The notes under the pieces are model-generated. The model was not told where the DNA came from. It saw only the letters and a list, made by a program, of their open reading frames with translations, and searched no databases. A DNA stretch of 64,000 nucleotides from Vagococcus humatus (GTDB taxonomy: Bacteria; Bacillota; Bacilli; Lactobacillales; Vagococcaceae), in assembly GCF_003950325.1 (NCBI RefSeq), contig NZ_PXZH01000001.1, positions 248,001 to 312,000 of the forward strand. Direction: 5' to 3'. Positions 17,197 through 26,624 of this stretch are shown one piece after another. The position numbers were made by a program, and so were the translations under genes. Every line of letters starts with the position of its first letter. The stretch's first letter is position 1.

Positions 17197-19077
17197 ATGT
17201 GTGGAATTGTTGGTTTTATTAATACCCAAAAAACAGAACAAAAAGAACCAACTATTCAGAAAATGATGGACAAAATTATTCATCGTGGACCGAATAGTTC
17301 TGGGACTTATATAGATGATCACATTGCTTTAGGTTTTCGCCGGTTAAGCATTATTGACTTAGAAGGCGGAACACAACCGATTTATAATGAAGATGGGACT
17401 AAGGTGATTATCTTTAACGGAGAAATTTACGATTATCAAGTATTACGAGAAGAGTTAATCGCAAAAGGTCATCAATTTACGACAGAAGCAGATACAGAAG
17501 TTATTTTACATGGTTATGAAGAATACGGCCAAGATATTTTAAGTCGGTTACGAGGCATGTTTTCTTTTGCTATTTGGGATTTAGAAACTGAGGAGTTGTT
17601 TGGGGCAAGAGATCACTTTGGGATTAAGCCTTATTACTATGCAGAAATGAACGGAACTTTCATGTTTGGATCTGAAATTAAAAGTTTCTTAGTTCATCCA
17701 GATTTTAACAAACAGCTAAATAAAGAAGCTCTTAAACCTTATTTAACCTTCCAATATTCAGCCTTAGACGAAACGTTCTTTAAAGGAGTTCACCGTATTC
17801 CAGAAGGTCATTTCTTTACCTATAAACAAGGAGAGCTTCAAATTCAGCCTTATTGGGATGCTTCTTTTAAAGAAGAAGATATGAGCTTAGAAGAAGCGAT
17901 TGATAAAATTGAAGCAGCAGTAGCTGAGTCAGTAGCGACCCATGCAGTCAGTGATGTAAAAGTAGGATCATTTTTATCCAGTGGGGTAGATTCTAGTTAC
18001 GTTACCTCTGTTTTAAGACCAGATCATACTTTTTCAATTGGTTTTGGGGATAAGACTTATAATGAGTCTCATGAGGCAAAACGCTTAACGGATAAATTAG
18101 GTTTAAATAATACTTCTAAGTTAGTAACTGGAGAAGAAGCCTTTAATTATTTTCCGTTAATTCAGTATCATTTAGATGAACCAGATTCTAATCCTTCTTG
18201 TGTGCCTCTTTACTTTTTAGCTGAACTAGCTAGTAAAGAAGTAACCGTTGTTTTATCAGGTGAGGGAGCAGATGAATTGTTTGCAGGTTACCAAAACTAT
18301 GGTTTCCATACACGGTCTAAAGCTGTCCGAGTGGTAGCTGAAGGGTTGAAAAAATTACCGAAAAAAGCTCGCTATTCGATTGCTAGACAAATCAAAAAAG
18401 CGCCTCACTTTAAAGGAAGTATGCACTTGTATACCTCACTAGCTAAAGCTGAAGACTTTTTCATTGGGCAAGCAAAAGTGTTTGAAGAAAGTGAAGCTTT
18501 AGATCTTTTAACTCCTTCTTACCGAATGAGTCCAAGTATTTCTGATATTGTCCAAAGTCAATATCAAAAATTACCAGCGGACATGCCAGAAGTTAAAAAA
18601 ATGCAGTATCTAGATATCCATCAATGGATGCCAAAAGATATTTTACTGAAAGCAGATAAAATGAGCATGGCTCATTCGATTGAACTAAGAGTACCTTTAC
18701 TAGACATTAAAATGATGGAATTGGCTGAGTCTATTCCAACTAAGTATTTACTTAATGCTGAAAACACTAAATATGCTTTTAGAAAAGCGGCTAATCGTCA
18801 TTTACCTGATGAATGGGCAGACCGTGAAAAACTAGGGTTCCCAGTGCCGATTAAAGATTGGTTGAGAGAAGAAAAATTCTATCAACATGTGCGTCAGTTA
18901 TTTACTGCAGAGTTTGTTTCTGAATTTTTTGATCAAGCGAAAATTTTGGATATGTTAGATAAAAATTACCGAGGAGAAAATAATGCCCGTCGTAAAATTT
19001 GGACAATTTTCACTTTCTTAACTTGGTATCAGATTTTCTTTATTGATGAAAAAGTTCCTGAAGTAGGAAATTTTTAA
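17197..19077 (+). CDS. asnB: Asparagine synthetase, glutamine-hydrolysing
   Basis: Makes asparagine from aspartate, glutamine and ATP. The N-terminal glutaminase begins MCGIVGF, exposing the catalytic Cys2, with RGPNSSGT and FNGEIYD for glutamine binding. The synthetase half has the PP-loop FLSSGVDSSYV and the LSGEGADELFAGY signature. At 626 residues it is the AsnB class; a cell-wall amidating paralogue is possible, since some AsnB-like enzymes modify peptidoglycan, but that is only inference. It is monocistronic with its own promoter and terminator. Confidence 0.93.
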   Translation: MCGIVGFINTQKTEQKEPTIQKMMDKIIHRGPNSSGTYIDDHIALGFRRLSIIDLEGGTQPIYNEDGTKVIIFNGEIYDYQVLREELIAKGHQFTTEADTEVILHGYEEYGQDILSRLRGMFSFAIWDLETEELFGARDHFGIKPYYYAEMNGTFMFGSEIKSFLVHPDFNKQLNKEALKPYLTFQYSALDETFFKGVHRIPEGHFFTYKQGELQIQPYWDASFKEEDMSLEEAIDKIEAAVAESVATHAVSDVKVGSFLSSGVDSSYVTSVLRPDHTFSIGFGDKTYNESHEAKRLTDKLGLNNTSKLVTGEEAFNYFPLIQYHLDEPDSNPSCVPLYFLAELASKEVTVVLSGEGADELFAGYQNYGFHTRSKAVRVVAEGLKKLPKKARYSIARQIKKAPHFKGSMHLYTSLAKAEDFFIGQAKVFEESEALDLLTPSYRMSPSISDIVQSQYQKLPADMPEVKKMQYLDIHQWMPKDILLKADKMSMAHSIELRVPLLDIKMMELAESIPTKYLLNAENTKYAFRKAANRHLPDEWADREKLGFPVPIKDWLREEKFYQHVRQLFTAEFVSEFFDQAKILDMLDKNYRGENNARRKIWTIFTFLTWYQIFFIDEKVPEVGNF

Positions 19078-19082
19078 TAGGA

Positions 19083-19118
19083 TAACCTTTGTGGTGTTTT
19101 AGCCACGAAGGTTTTTTT
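19083..19118 (+). terminator. Intrinsic terminator of asnB
   Basis: AACCTTTGTGG pairs with CCACGAAGGTT around a TGTTTTAG loop (one T-G pair), then seven T residues. Confidence 0.85.
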
Positions 19119-19170
19119 ATAAAAAATAGTAAAGAGTCTGAATGAAAACGGATATATCTGTGATTATTGG

Positions 19171-19199
19171 TTTATCTCACAAGTGTTATTTGCTATAAT
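19171..19199 (+). promoter_or_regulatory. Promoter of the murE-asl-racD cluster
   Basis: A perfect extended -10 TGCTATAAT (19191-19199) with a weak TTTATC -35 at 17 bases. Confidence 0.6.
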
Positions 19200-19228
19200 C
19201 AAAGGGTATGAGAAGGGGACGTGACAAG

Positions 19229-20764
19229 ATGTTAGAATTAAAACAGATTATTCAGTTATTAAAAGAGCATCATTTATTAAAAGAAACGATTTACCGCAAT
19301 CAGTGGCATTACGACGTTCCTCAAAGATTTTCCCAACAAACAGTTGAACAGTTGACTTATGACTCGCGGACAGCTAGTCCTCAGTCACTTTTTTTCTGTA
19401 AAGGCTTAGGGTTCCAAGTTAGCTATTTAGAAAAAGCCCTAAGTGCTGGAGCTAGTATATATGTGTCAGAAGATATTTATGAAGAAGAACTAGCAGAAAG
19501 TGCAGTTAGTCAAGATCATTTGGCAGTGATTGTCACGGATGTAAAAAAAGCGATGGCTGTGTTAGCGATGGCTTTTTATGACTATCCTCAGCAAGATTTA
19601 CAAATTATTGGCTATACAGGGACAAAAGGCAAAACCACTGCGGCTTATTTCTGTAAAAATATTTTACAAGAAGCTACAGCTAACCATTTAGCGATGTTTT
19701 CTACTATGGAAACTATTTTAGATGGTGAGACGAGTGTTAAATCAACCTTAACAACTCCAGAATCATTGGACTTATACCGAATGATGCGGCAAGCAGTTGA
19801 CTTTGGGATGACTCATTTAGTGATGGAAGTTTCTTCCCAAGCTTATAAAACGGAAAGAGTTTATGGGTTAACCTTTGATGTAGGAGTGTTTTTAAATATT
19901 TCACCAGATCATATTGGAGCAGTAGAGCATCCAACCTTTGATGATTATTTTTATTGTAAACGTCGCTTGTTAACTCAATCTAAACAAGTGATTTTAAATG
20001 CAGACTCTGATTATTTTTCTCTTATTTTAGAAACAGCTAACCGATATGCTGAGAAAGTTTGGACATATTCCGAAACAAATAAGGAAACAGATTATCAGTT
20101 TCAACCAGAAAAACCTGGTACTTTTAAGGTAACCAGTCAACAGGATCCTCTTCATTTAGTAGGGGAGTATGACATTTTACTGTCTGGAGATTTTAACCAA
20201 GGCAATGCGTTAAGTGGCATGATAGCTACTAGTTTAGTAGGAGCTAATCCCAAAGCTATTCACACAGGAGTTGCTAGGACTAAAGTCCCTGGACGTATGG
20301 AAAAACTTCAAACCAATCAAGGAGTATCTGTCTATATTGACTATGCTCATAATTATTTAAGTCTAAAAACTTTGTTATCTTTTGTCAGAGAAGAGCATCC
20401 TAAAGGACGTTTGCTGGTTGTGATTGGCAGTACAGGTGGAAAAGGTGTTAGCCGCCGAGCTGATTTTAGCCGAGTCCTATCTGAATTTGCAGATGAGGCA
20501 ATTTTGACAACGGATGATCCTGGTAAGGAAGATCCCCTAGCGATTATTAGTGAAATTAAGCAAGGATTAGCTGAAACGGTGGTAACTAAGACCTTATTAG
20601 ATAGGGAAGAAGCCATTCAATATGGTTTATCTCAATGTGGACCAGAAGATACCTTAGTATTAGCTGGTAAGGGAGCAGATTGTTATCAAATTGTTGGGAC
20701 TGAGCGTCTTTCTTACCCAGGAGATTTAAATGTCGTAAATAAATTGATAGAAAGTGGTTATTAA
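19229..20764 (+). CDS. murE: UDP-MurNAc-tripeptide synthetase MurE, probably L-Lys-adding
   Basis: Adds the third amino acid to UDP-MurNAc-L-Ala-D-Glu. The Mur-ligase P-loop GYTGTKGKTTAAYF, the central Glu/His region (MEVSSQAYKTERV, NISPDHIGAVEH) and the C-terminal VYIDYAHNYLSLKTLL are present. The substrate loop reads TDDPGKEDP in place of the DNPR signature of meso-Dap enzymes, which fits L-Lys; this specificity is inferred. The start at 19229 follows AAGGGGACGTGAC; an in-frame ATG at 19208 precedes that site. It lies directly upstream of D-Asp ligase, which acts on the L-Lys side chain. Confidence 0.88.
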   Translation: MLELKQIIQLLKEHHLLKETIYRNQWHYDVPQRFSQQTVEQLTYDSRTASPQSLFFCKGLGFQVSYLEKALSAGASIYVSEDIYEEELAESAVSQDHLAVIVTDVKKAMAVLAMAFYDYPQQDLQIIGYTGTKGKTTAAYFCKNILQEATANHLAMFSTMETILDGETSVKSTLTTPESLDLYRMMRQAVDFGMTHLVMEVSSQAYKTERVYGLTFDVGVFLNISPDHIGAVEHPTFDDYFYCKRRLLTQSKQVILNADSDYFSLILETANRYAEKVWTYSETNKETDYQFQPEKPGTFKVTSQQDPLHLVGEYDILLSGDFNQGNALSGMIATSLVGANPKAIHTGVARTKVPGRMEKLQTNQGVSVYIDYAHNYLSLKTLLSFVREEHPKGRLLVVIGSTGGKGVSRRADFSRVLSEFADEAILTTDDPGKEDPLAIISEIKQGLAETVVTKTLLDREEAIQYGLSQCGPEDTLVLAGKGADCYQIVGTERLSYPGDLNVVNKLIESGY

Positions 20765-20765
20765 A

Positions 20766-22007
20766 ATGACGGAAACAAAGGAAATTGCTTTTCAGCCTTT
20801 ATTACTGGGAAGTGACATCAATGTTTATGGAATGGCTCGTTCTTTTTATGAAGAGTACGGAATTGTATCAGAAGCTTTAGCCTCTGACCAATTAGCGCCA
20901 ACTAAATATAGTAAAATTGTGAATGTTCATGTACATCCTGGTTTTGATACAGATCCAGTGTTTATCGAAGTAATGCGGGAGTATGCTAAAACTAAAGATG
21001 CTACCAAACCTTATTTAGTGATTGCTTGTGGAGATGGGTATGCAGAATTAGTTGCTAAACACCGAGAAGAATTAACAAAAGATTACGTGTGTCCAGGAAA
21101 TGATTATCATTTATTTGAAAAACTGTTAAGTAAAGTTAGTTTTTATAACGTGTGTGAAGAATATCAACTGCCTTATCCTAAAACAGTAATCATTACCAAA
21201 GAAATGGCTGAAAATCCAGCTGCTATCGAGTTAACGTTTGATTTTCCTGTGGCGTTAAAACCAGCTAACAGTGTGGAATATTTAAGTGCTCAGTTTGAAG
21301 GACGTAAAAAAGCTTTTACCATTAAAACTAGAGAAGAGTTTGAACTGATTTTAGGTCGGGTATACGAAGCAGGTTACACCTCTGAGATGATTTGTCAGGA
21401 CTTTATTCCAGGTGACGATTCTCATATGCGAGTGTTAAATGTGTATGTGGATCACCAGTCTAACGTTCGCATGATGTGTTTAGGTCATCCTTTACTGGAA
21501 GACCCAACTCCAGCGGCTATTGGGAATTACGTAGCCATTTTACCTGATTACAACGAAAAAATTTATCAAACCATTCAAAACTTTTTAGAAACTATTCACT
21601 ACCGAGGGTTTGCTAACTTTGATATGAAATACGATCCTCGTGACGGCGAGTATAAATTATTTGAAATTAATTTACGTCAAGGACGTAGTAGTTTTTATGT
21701 GACACTAAATGGTTACAATCTAGCTCGTTATGTAACCGAAGACTTAATTTTCAATCGTCCATTTGAACAAACGATTTATGGAAAAGGCGATACACTATGG
21801 ATGGGTGTTCCTAAAAAAATCTTTACAACTTATGTGAAAGATGGCTCTGATAAAGACCGAGGAATGGCAATGATCCATAAAGGAAATTATGGTACCACTG
21901 TATTTTATAACAAAGATCGTAATTTCCGTCGTCATTTATTAATGCGATATATGTTTTATAATTATCATGGACGCTTCAAAAAATACTTTAAAGAGAACAA
22001 GGGATAG
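20766..22007 (+). CDS. D-aspartate ligase (ATP-grasp) for the peptidoglycan side chain
   Basis: A 413-residue ATP-grasp enzyme. Family features include FPVALKPANSVEY (ATP-lysine), QDFIPGDDSHMRVLNVYVD and KLFEINLRQGRSSFY (metal-binding Glu/Asn). The family includes Aslfm of E. faecium and AslA of Lactococcus, which attach D-Asp through its beta-carboxyl to the epsilon-amine of L-Lys. The neighbouring MurE and Asp racemase support this: one makes the acceptor, the other the substrate. The start at 20766 lies two bases after the murE stop; an overlapping GTG at 20754 is less likely. Confidence 0.85.
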   Translation: MTETKEIAFQPLLLGSDINVYGMARSFYEEYGIVSEALASDQLAPTKYSKIVNVHVHPGFDTDPVFIEVMREYAKTKDATKPYLVIACGDGYAELVAKHREELTKDYVCPGNDYHLFEKLLSKVSFYNVCEEYQLPYPKTVIITKEMAENPAAIELTFDFPVALKPANSVEYLSAQFEGRKKAFTIKTREEFELILGRVYEAGYTSEMICQDFIPGDDSHMRVLNVYVDHQSNVRMMCLGHPLLEDPTPAAIGNYVAILPDYNEKIYQTIQNFLETIHYRGFANFDMKYDPRDGEYKLFEINLRQGRSSFYVTLNGYNLARYVTEDLIFNRPFEQTIYGKGDTLWMGVPKKIFTTYVKDGSDKDRGMAMIHKGNYGTTVFYNKDRNFRRHLLMRYMFYNYHGRFKKYFKENKG

Positions 22008-22010
22008 ACA

Positions 22011-22742
22011 ATGAAAAAGTTTTTTACCATTTTAGGCGGCATGGGTACTTTGGCAAGTGAAAGCTTTGTACGAGTATTAAATGCCAGAACCACTGCTCAT
22101 ACAGATCAAGATTATTTAGACTATGTATTAGTCAATCATGCAACTGTTCCAGATAGAACCGCTTATATTTTAGGGGAATGTGAAGATAGTCCAGTTGAAG
22201 CGTTAACGGAAGATATTAAACAACACAGCTTACTAAGACCAGAATTTTTTGTGTTGACTTGTAATACTGCTCATACTTTTTATGATCAGTTGCAACAAGC
22301 TACCGATATTCCGATTCTTCACATGCCAAGACATGCGGCAAAAATTACTGAAACACGTTATGCACAAGCTGATAAAAAAATTAAAGTTGCTTTATTAGCT
22401 ACTGAAGGAACGGTTCGTTCAGGTGTCTATGCTAAGGAATTTTCTTCGGATCAATTTGAATTTGTTTTACCTAATTCAGATGTGCAGCAAAAGATTATGG
22501 ATTTAATTTACCGAGATATAAAAATTAATCAGTATTTAAATCATGCTTTGTATTTAGAAATTTTAGCAGATATGTTAGTGACTGAGGCTTGTGATGTGGC
22601 TATTTTAGGCTGTACGGAACTTTCCTTAATGGAAGAAAAATCTGCCCCTCATGATTTTCAAGTGGTGGATGCCCAGTCTGAGTTAATTGATTTAACTTTA
22701 AAACTAGCTACCTCTTCTCAAAAAGGAAGAGAGTTAAGTTAG
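22011..22742 (+). CDS. racD: Aspartate racemase (Asp/Glu racemase family)
   Basis: A 243-residue cofactor-independent racemase. The two catalytic cysteines are visible in FVLTCNTAHTF and AILGCTELSL, and the N-terminus ILGGMGTLASESF is typical of aspartate racemases. It starts three bases after the D-Asp ligase gene, so it most likely supplies the D-Asp. Glutamate racemase would be the alternative reading of the family, but the first-motif sequence and context favour aspartate. Confidence 0.85.
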   Translation: MKKFFTILGGMGTLASESFVRVLNARTTAHTDQDYLDYVLVNHATVPDRTAYILGECEDSPVEALTEDIKQHSLLRPEFFVLTCNTAHTFYDQLQQATDIPILHMPRHAAKITETRYAQADKKIKVALLATEGTVRSGVYAKEFSSDQFEFVLPNSDVQQKIMDLIYRDIKINQYLNHALYLEILADMLVTEACDVAILGCTELSLMEEKSAPHDFQVVDAQSELIDLTLKLATSSQKGRELS

Positions 22743-22754
22743 TCAGTCTTTACA

Positions 22755-22811
22755 TAAAAAAAGTTGGCTTTAGCTAAGTAAGTTATCTTACCGCTAAAAC
22801 CAACTTTTTTA
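22755..22811. terminator. Bidirectional terminator between racD and the HlyIII gene
   Basis: AAAAAAAGTTGGCTTTAGC pairs with GCTAAAACCAACTTTTTT. A-rich and T-rich flanks on the two sides let it serve both convergent genes. Confidence 0.85.
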
Positions 22812-22822
22812 AAAGGCTTAGA

Positions 22823-23467
22823 TTAAGTGTAAAAGAGAATAGAGAAGAACATGAAAGTAGCGCCGCCTAAAACAAACAAATGCCAAACTACGTGCATGAA
22901 AGGAACTTGTTTTAAGCTATAGAAAATGGCACCTAACGTATAAGTTACGCCGCCAGCTACTAGTAACCAAAAACCAGTGGAGCCTAAGCCTATCCATAAA
23001 GGTTTTAATGTGAATAAACATAGCCAGCCCATAATAATGTAAAGCAAAACATCTGCTTTGGTTTTTTTGTTGAAGAAAATAGATTTGTACAGAATACCTA
23101 ATAAAGCAATGCCCCAAACTAAAAGCAGCATAAGAAATCCTGCCTTTTTAGGTAAAGCTAGTAAGCAAAATGGAGTGTAAGAACCAGCTATTAATAAATA
23201 AATGGAACTATGATCAAACACTTGAAACACTTTTTTTGCCTTGGTAAAAATCAGGCTGTGAAATAAAGTAGAACTTAAAAAAAGGATAATGAGAGAAACG
23301 CCGTAAATTAAATAAGCAAATAAGTGTTTAATAGAGGCTAATTGACTTGCTTTAATTAATAACAAGATTAACCCAGTAATACTGAGACCTGTTCCTAGAC
23401 CATGGGTGACAGCATTCAAGGTTTCATTCCAAATGTAGTAGGTATTAGAAAACATTTTTTTATTCAT
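22823..23467 (-). CDS. HlyIII/YqfA family membrane protein (PAQR-like)
   Basis: A 214-residue protein with seven hydrophobic segments. The conserved polar residues of the family are present: THGLGTG near the N-terminus, STLFHS in the second helix and MHVVWHLFVLGG (H-x3-H) in the last. PAQR-type proteins are proposed metal-dependent hydrolases; the name hemolysin III comes from one heterologous assay. No evidence of toxicity exists here. It is convergent with racD and divergent from degV. Confidence 0.85.
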   Translation of the reverse strand: MNKKMFSNTYYIWNETLNAVTHGLGTGLSITGLILLLIKASQLASIKHLFAYLIYGVSLIILFLSSTLFHSLIFTKAKKVFQVFDHSSIYLLIAGSYTPFCLLALPKKAGFLMLLLVWGIALLGILYKSIFFNKKTKADVLLYIIMGWLCLFTLKPLWIGLGSTGFWLLVAGGVTYTLGAIFYSLKQVPFMHVVWHLFVLGGATFMFFSILFYT

Positions 23468-23592
23468 GGAGCACCATCTTTCTGATAAATTTGAGTGAAA
23501 AAGCTTAGGGTATCTGTTATACTTAAAGTAATGATATTTGAATATATCTATTCTACACGAATAATCTTTTTTTTAAAAGAAAAGGATGGAGT

Positions 23593-24438
23593 ATGAATAT
23601 GAAAAAAATTAAAATTGTAACAGATTCATCATGTAATATGGACTATGAATTAGCAGAAAAGTTAGGCATTCACATTGTGTCTTTATCTGTCATGATTGAT
23701 GACATTATCTATAAAGATATGGATTTGACTGGTCAGAAGTTTATGGAAATGATGAGTCAATCTCATGCTTTACCTAAAACCAGTCAACCGCCGATTGGTG
23801 AATTTGTCGAGTTATACGATGAGTTAGGACAAGATGGTAGTGAAGTTCTTTCCATCCATATGAATGAAATATTAAGTGGAACCGTCAGTGCGGCAAGACA
23901 GGCTGCTCAAATAACCAAAACCAATGTAACCGTTATAGATAGTAAGTTCACTGATCAAGCACTAGCCTTTCAAGTGGTTAAAGCAGCAGAAATGGCTGAG
24001 GCTGGCAGTACGATGGCAGAGATTTTAGCGGAATTAGAAAAAGTGAAAGAGAATACGCTGTTATACATCGGAGTAGCTAGTTTAGATAATTTAGTTAAAG
24101 GTGGTCGTATTAGCCGGGCGACAGGTATTTTATCTAATATCTTTAATATCCGAGTGGTAATGCAGTTACTAGATTCAGAATTAGTGACACAAGCAAAAGG
24201 CCGAGGGGCTAAAGCGTTTAATAAATGGTTTGCAGAAATGAAAGAAAGTATTAGCCATTTAAATCAAGTGAAAAAAATTGGGTTGACTCATGCAGATGGT
24301 CTAGCTACAGCAGAAGCTTTTGCTACCTCTCTTAAAGAGTTGTTCCCAGCAGCTGAGATAACCATTAGAGAGGCGAATTCAATTATTGCCACTCACACAG
24401 GTAGCGGAGCATTTGCAATTATGATTTATTCAGAATAA
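23593..24438 (+). CDS. DegV family fatty-acid-binding protein
   Basis: A 281-residue two-domain protein. It begins KIKIVTDSSCNMDYELA, carries LPKTSQPPIGEF in the lipid-binding loop and YIGVASLDNLVKGGRISRAT in the second domain, all typical of DegV. Family members bind a fatty acid; FakB proteins present it to the kinase FakA for phospholipid synthesis, but no fakA is in this window. The ATG at 23593 sits seven bases after AAGGA; ATG 23599 is the alternative. Confidence 0.9.
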   Translation: MNMKKIKIVTDSSCNMDYELAEKLGIHIVSLSVMIDDIIYKDMDLTGQKFMEMMSQSHALPKTSQPPIGEFVELYDELGQDGSEVLSIHMNEILSGTVSAARQAAQITKTNVTVIDSKFTDQALAFQVVKAAEMAEAGSTMAEILAELEKVKENTLLYIGVASLDNLVKGGRISRATGILSNIFNIRVVMQLLDSELVTQAKGRGAKAFNKWFAEMKESISHLNQVKKIGLTHADGLATAEAFATSLKELFPAAEITIREANSIIATHTGSGAFAIMIYSE

Positions 24439-24451
24439 AATAAAGATAAGT

Positions 24452-24482
24452 AAAACAGATCACTAGCTGGTCTGTTTTTTTA
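24452..24482 (+). terminator. Intrinsic terminator of the DegV gene
   Basis: AACAGATC pairs with GGTCTGTT (one T-G pair) around ACTAGCT, then a T-run. Confidence 0.75.
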
Positions 24483-24512
24483 CTAGTTAAATGAACTTAG
24501 GATGTGAAAATA

Positions 24513-25370
24513 ATGAAACAAAAGATACCATATATCAAAAAACTATTAGTGATGGTTGCTCTGTTTGCGCTATCCTTTGGGTTAAGTAGTTGGTTAATTC
24601 CCAGTGCTCCTAGTCGGTTAAAAGCGACGAATACACCAGTGGTTACTAATAAAGAACTTATTCATCTGGTAGCAGTAGGAGACTCTTTAACTGAAGGAGT
24701 TGGGGATACTACCGAAGCTGGAGGATACGTACCGTTATTAAAAAGTGGGTTAATGGACAGCTTAAATATTCCCGCTCTTGAAACAGTTAATTATGGTCGT
24801 TCTGGAGATAAAACTTGGCAAATTCAGCGGCGAATTGAAAAAAATCCTAAATTACAACAAGCCCTAAAAGAAGCAGATGCGATTACGTTAACTGTTGGGG
24901 GAAATGATTTAATGAAAGTAGTTAAGGCAGAGATGTTTAATGATATTACCCCTGAACTAGTTAAAAAGAAAGAAGTGGTCTATCAAAAAAAATTAACAGA
25001 ACTTTATCAAACGTTGCGAAAATATAATGATCGAGCGCCTATTTATCAATTAGGAATTTATAATCCTTATTATATGAACTTTGAAGAGTTACCTAGCATG
25101 CAAGAAATTGTGAATCATTGGAATTTAGCTTCTAAAGAAATCGTAAAAGAAGAAAGAAAAGCTTTCTTTATTCCTATCAATGATTTAATTTATAAGGGAA
25201 CTGAACAAAAAAACAGGGTGGATACAACTGACAGTAATGGCTCTAAAAAAGTGAATAATTTATTAAGTGATACAGATAATTTTCATCCGAATAATTTAGG
25301 CTATCAAGTCATTGCTAATGAGTTTCAAAAACAGATGATTGAAACAAAAAAATTATGGCTAGAAAAATAG
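24513..25370 (+). CDS. Membrane-anchored SGNH/GDSL hydrolase (YpmR-like)
   Basis: A 285-residue extracytoplasmic esterase. An N-terminal hydrophobic segment (LLVMVALFALSFGLSSWLI) acts as signal or anchor. The SGNH blocks follow: VAVGDSLTEGVGD (Ser), NYGRSGD (Gly), LTVGGNDL (Asn) and DNFHPNNLGY (Asp-x-x-His). The substrate is unknown, possibly a lipid or acylated wall component. The start at 24513 follows AGGATG. It is followed after 11 bases by ypmS, as in Bacillus. Confidence 0.88.
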   Translation: MKQKIPYIKKLLVMVALFALSFGLSSWLIPSAPSRLKATNTPVVTNKELIHLVAVGDSLTEGVGDTTEAGGYVPLLKSGLMDSLNIPALETVNYGRSGDKTWQIQRRIEKNPKLQQALKEADAITLTVGGNDLMKVVKAEMFNDITPELVKKKEVVYQKKLTELYQTLRKYNDRAPIYQLGIYNPYYMNFEELPSMQEIVNHWNLASKEIVKEERKAFFIPINDLIYKGTEQKNRVDTTDSNGSKKVNNLLSDTDNFHPNNLGYQVIANEFQKQMIETKKLWLEK

Positions 25371-25381
25371 GAGATAACAGG

Positions 25382-26017
25382 ATGGCAAAAAAAAAGAAAA
25401 CAAACAAGCAAGTTAAAGCAAAAGAAAATATTTGGAAATGGTTGTTTCTAGGGTTGGTGACTATTTTATTAGGGGTTAGTCTTACTGTAGTGACTCGGTT
25501 AAAAACCCAACGAGAACCTGCTTTTGAAAGCCCAAAAACAGCCTTAGTCAATCAAGGAGAACCTGCTTTTCAAATTCAACTAAAGAAAAAACAAATTAAT
25601 CGGTTAATTGATTATTATTTAAATGAATTTTTAGGAGAAACAGGGGTTAAGTACCGTTTTTATTTAGAAGACCAAGCAATGTTAAAGGGAAATTTTAACT
25701 TATTAGGTCAAAAAATGGGGTTTTATTTGTATTTTGAGCCTTATGTTTTAGATAATGGGAATGTTTTACTGCAAGCGAAAAGTCTATCGATTGGTACTTT
25801 ATCATTACCAGTGAAAGATATTTTACGTTATGTAGGCAATCAAATGAAAATTCCTGATTGGGTGGAAATTCAAAGTCAAAAAGAAGCAGTGGTGTTACAT
25901 TTAGATCAGTTTCAACTGCAAAATGGCATGTATGCTAAAATGGAAAAAATTAACTTAATTGATGATGATATTCGGATGAATATCTATCTCCCTTTAGAAA
26001 AAGATAAAGAAAAATAG
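25382..26017 (+). CDS. ypmS: YpmS family membrane protein (DUF2140)
   Basis: A 211-residue protein with a lysine-rich cytoplasmic tail (AKKKKTNKQVKAKEN), one membrane helix (WLFLGLVTILLGVSLTVVT) and an extracytoplasmic beta-rich domain typical of DUF2140. The start at 25382 follows AGGAGATAACAGG; the in-frame ATG at 25355 lies within the upstream gene and is not used. Pairing with a YpmR-type GDSL hydrolase is conserved in Firmicutes, which suggests a joint envelope role, still undefined. Confidence 0.82.
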   Translation: MAKKKKTNKQVKAKENIWKWLFLGLVTILLGVSLTVVTRLKTQREPAFESPKTALVNQGEPAFQIQLKKKQINRLIDYYLNEFLGETGVKYRFYLEDQAMLKGNFNLLGQKMGFYLYFEPYVLDNGNVLLQAKSLSIGTLSLPVKDILRYVGNQMKIPDWVEIQSQKEAVVLHLDQFQLQNGMYAKMEKINLIDDDIRMNIYLPLEKDKEK

Positions 26018-26115
26018 TTAGCCTAGGGGGAAATTAACTTGTTTTTCTCCTTCTAAGTGTGACTAATTGGAACTAATTAGCTCATCAGTTTAACTAACAC
26101 ATTGGAGTGAATAAT

Positions 26116-26337
26116 ATGCGTCGAAGTTTTTATCAATACATGGCAACATTAAGAGGACCAAATAGGCAAGATCCTTTAACTCATTTAGCTAATGAGTTAG
26201 ATCAAGATTTAGGTTTTCCAAAGCAGTCACAAGATTATGAAGAAATCAGTCATTATTTAGAGGATAATGCTTATTACGTGACCAATATGGATCTATTTGA
26301 TCAAGCTTGGGAACTATACCAAGAACATAATGATTAA
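26116..26337 (+). CDS. YozE family small protein (UPF0346)
   Basis: A 73-residue SAM-like helical protein. SFYQYMATLRGP, DPLTHLANELDQD and FPKQSQDYEEISHYLE match the YozE family throughout. The start at 26116 is eight bases after GGAG. Its function is unknown. The 287 bases between it and the acyltransferase gene are AT-rich; they contain a TATAAT at 26537-26542 without a convincing -35 and nothing else that I recognise. Confidence 0.85.
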   Translation: MRRSFYQYMATLRGPNRQDPLTHLANELDQDLGFPKQSQDYEEISHYLEDNAYYVTNMDLFDQAWELYQEHND

Positions 26338-26624
26338 TCAGCTGCTTTAAACTAGGTAGTCAATAAATTTATTAAATTTATAAAAAACTATATTCAAACA
26401 AACTATTTAATGATAGAATAGCATGTGAGTAAAAAATGTAACATTTTAGTAATATTTGAATGAATATAGTAGTCTTGTAAGAAGTTTGACTGATTAATCA
26501 AGGTTTTTATCAGTAATATATTTCATTTTTTTGTAATATAATGCAAAAAAAATCAAATATATCCCAGTTTTAAGCTTAAATAAGACAATTATGTAACAAA
26601 AAAGACAAAACAGGAGGCATTCGT

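Noticed and set aside
22823-23467. Haemolysin toxin
   Set aside because: The HlyIII/PAQR family is widespread in harmless bacteria; the name does not show toxicity.
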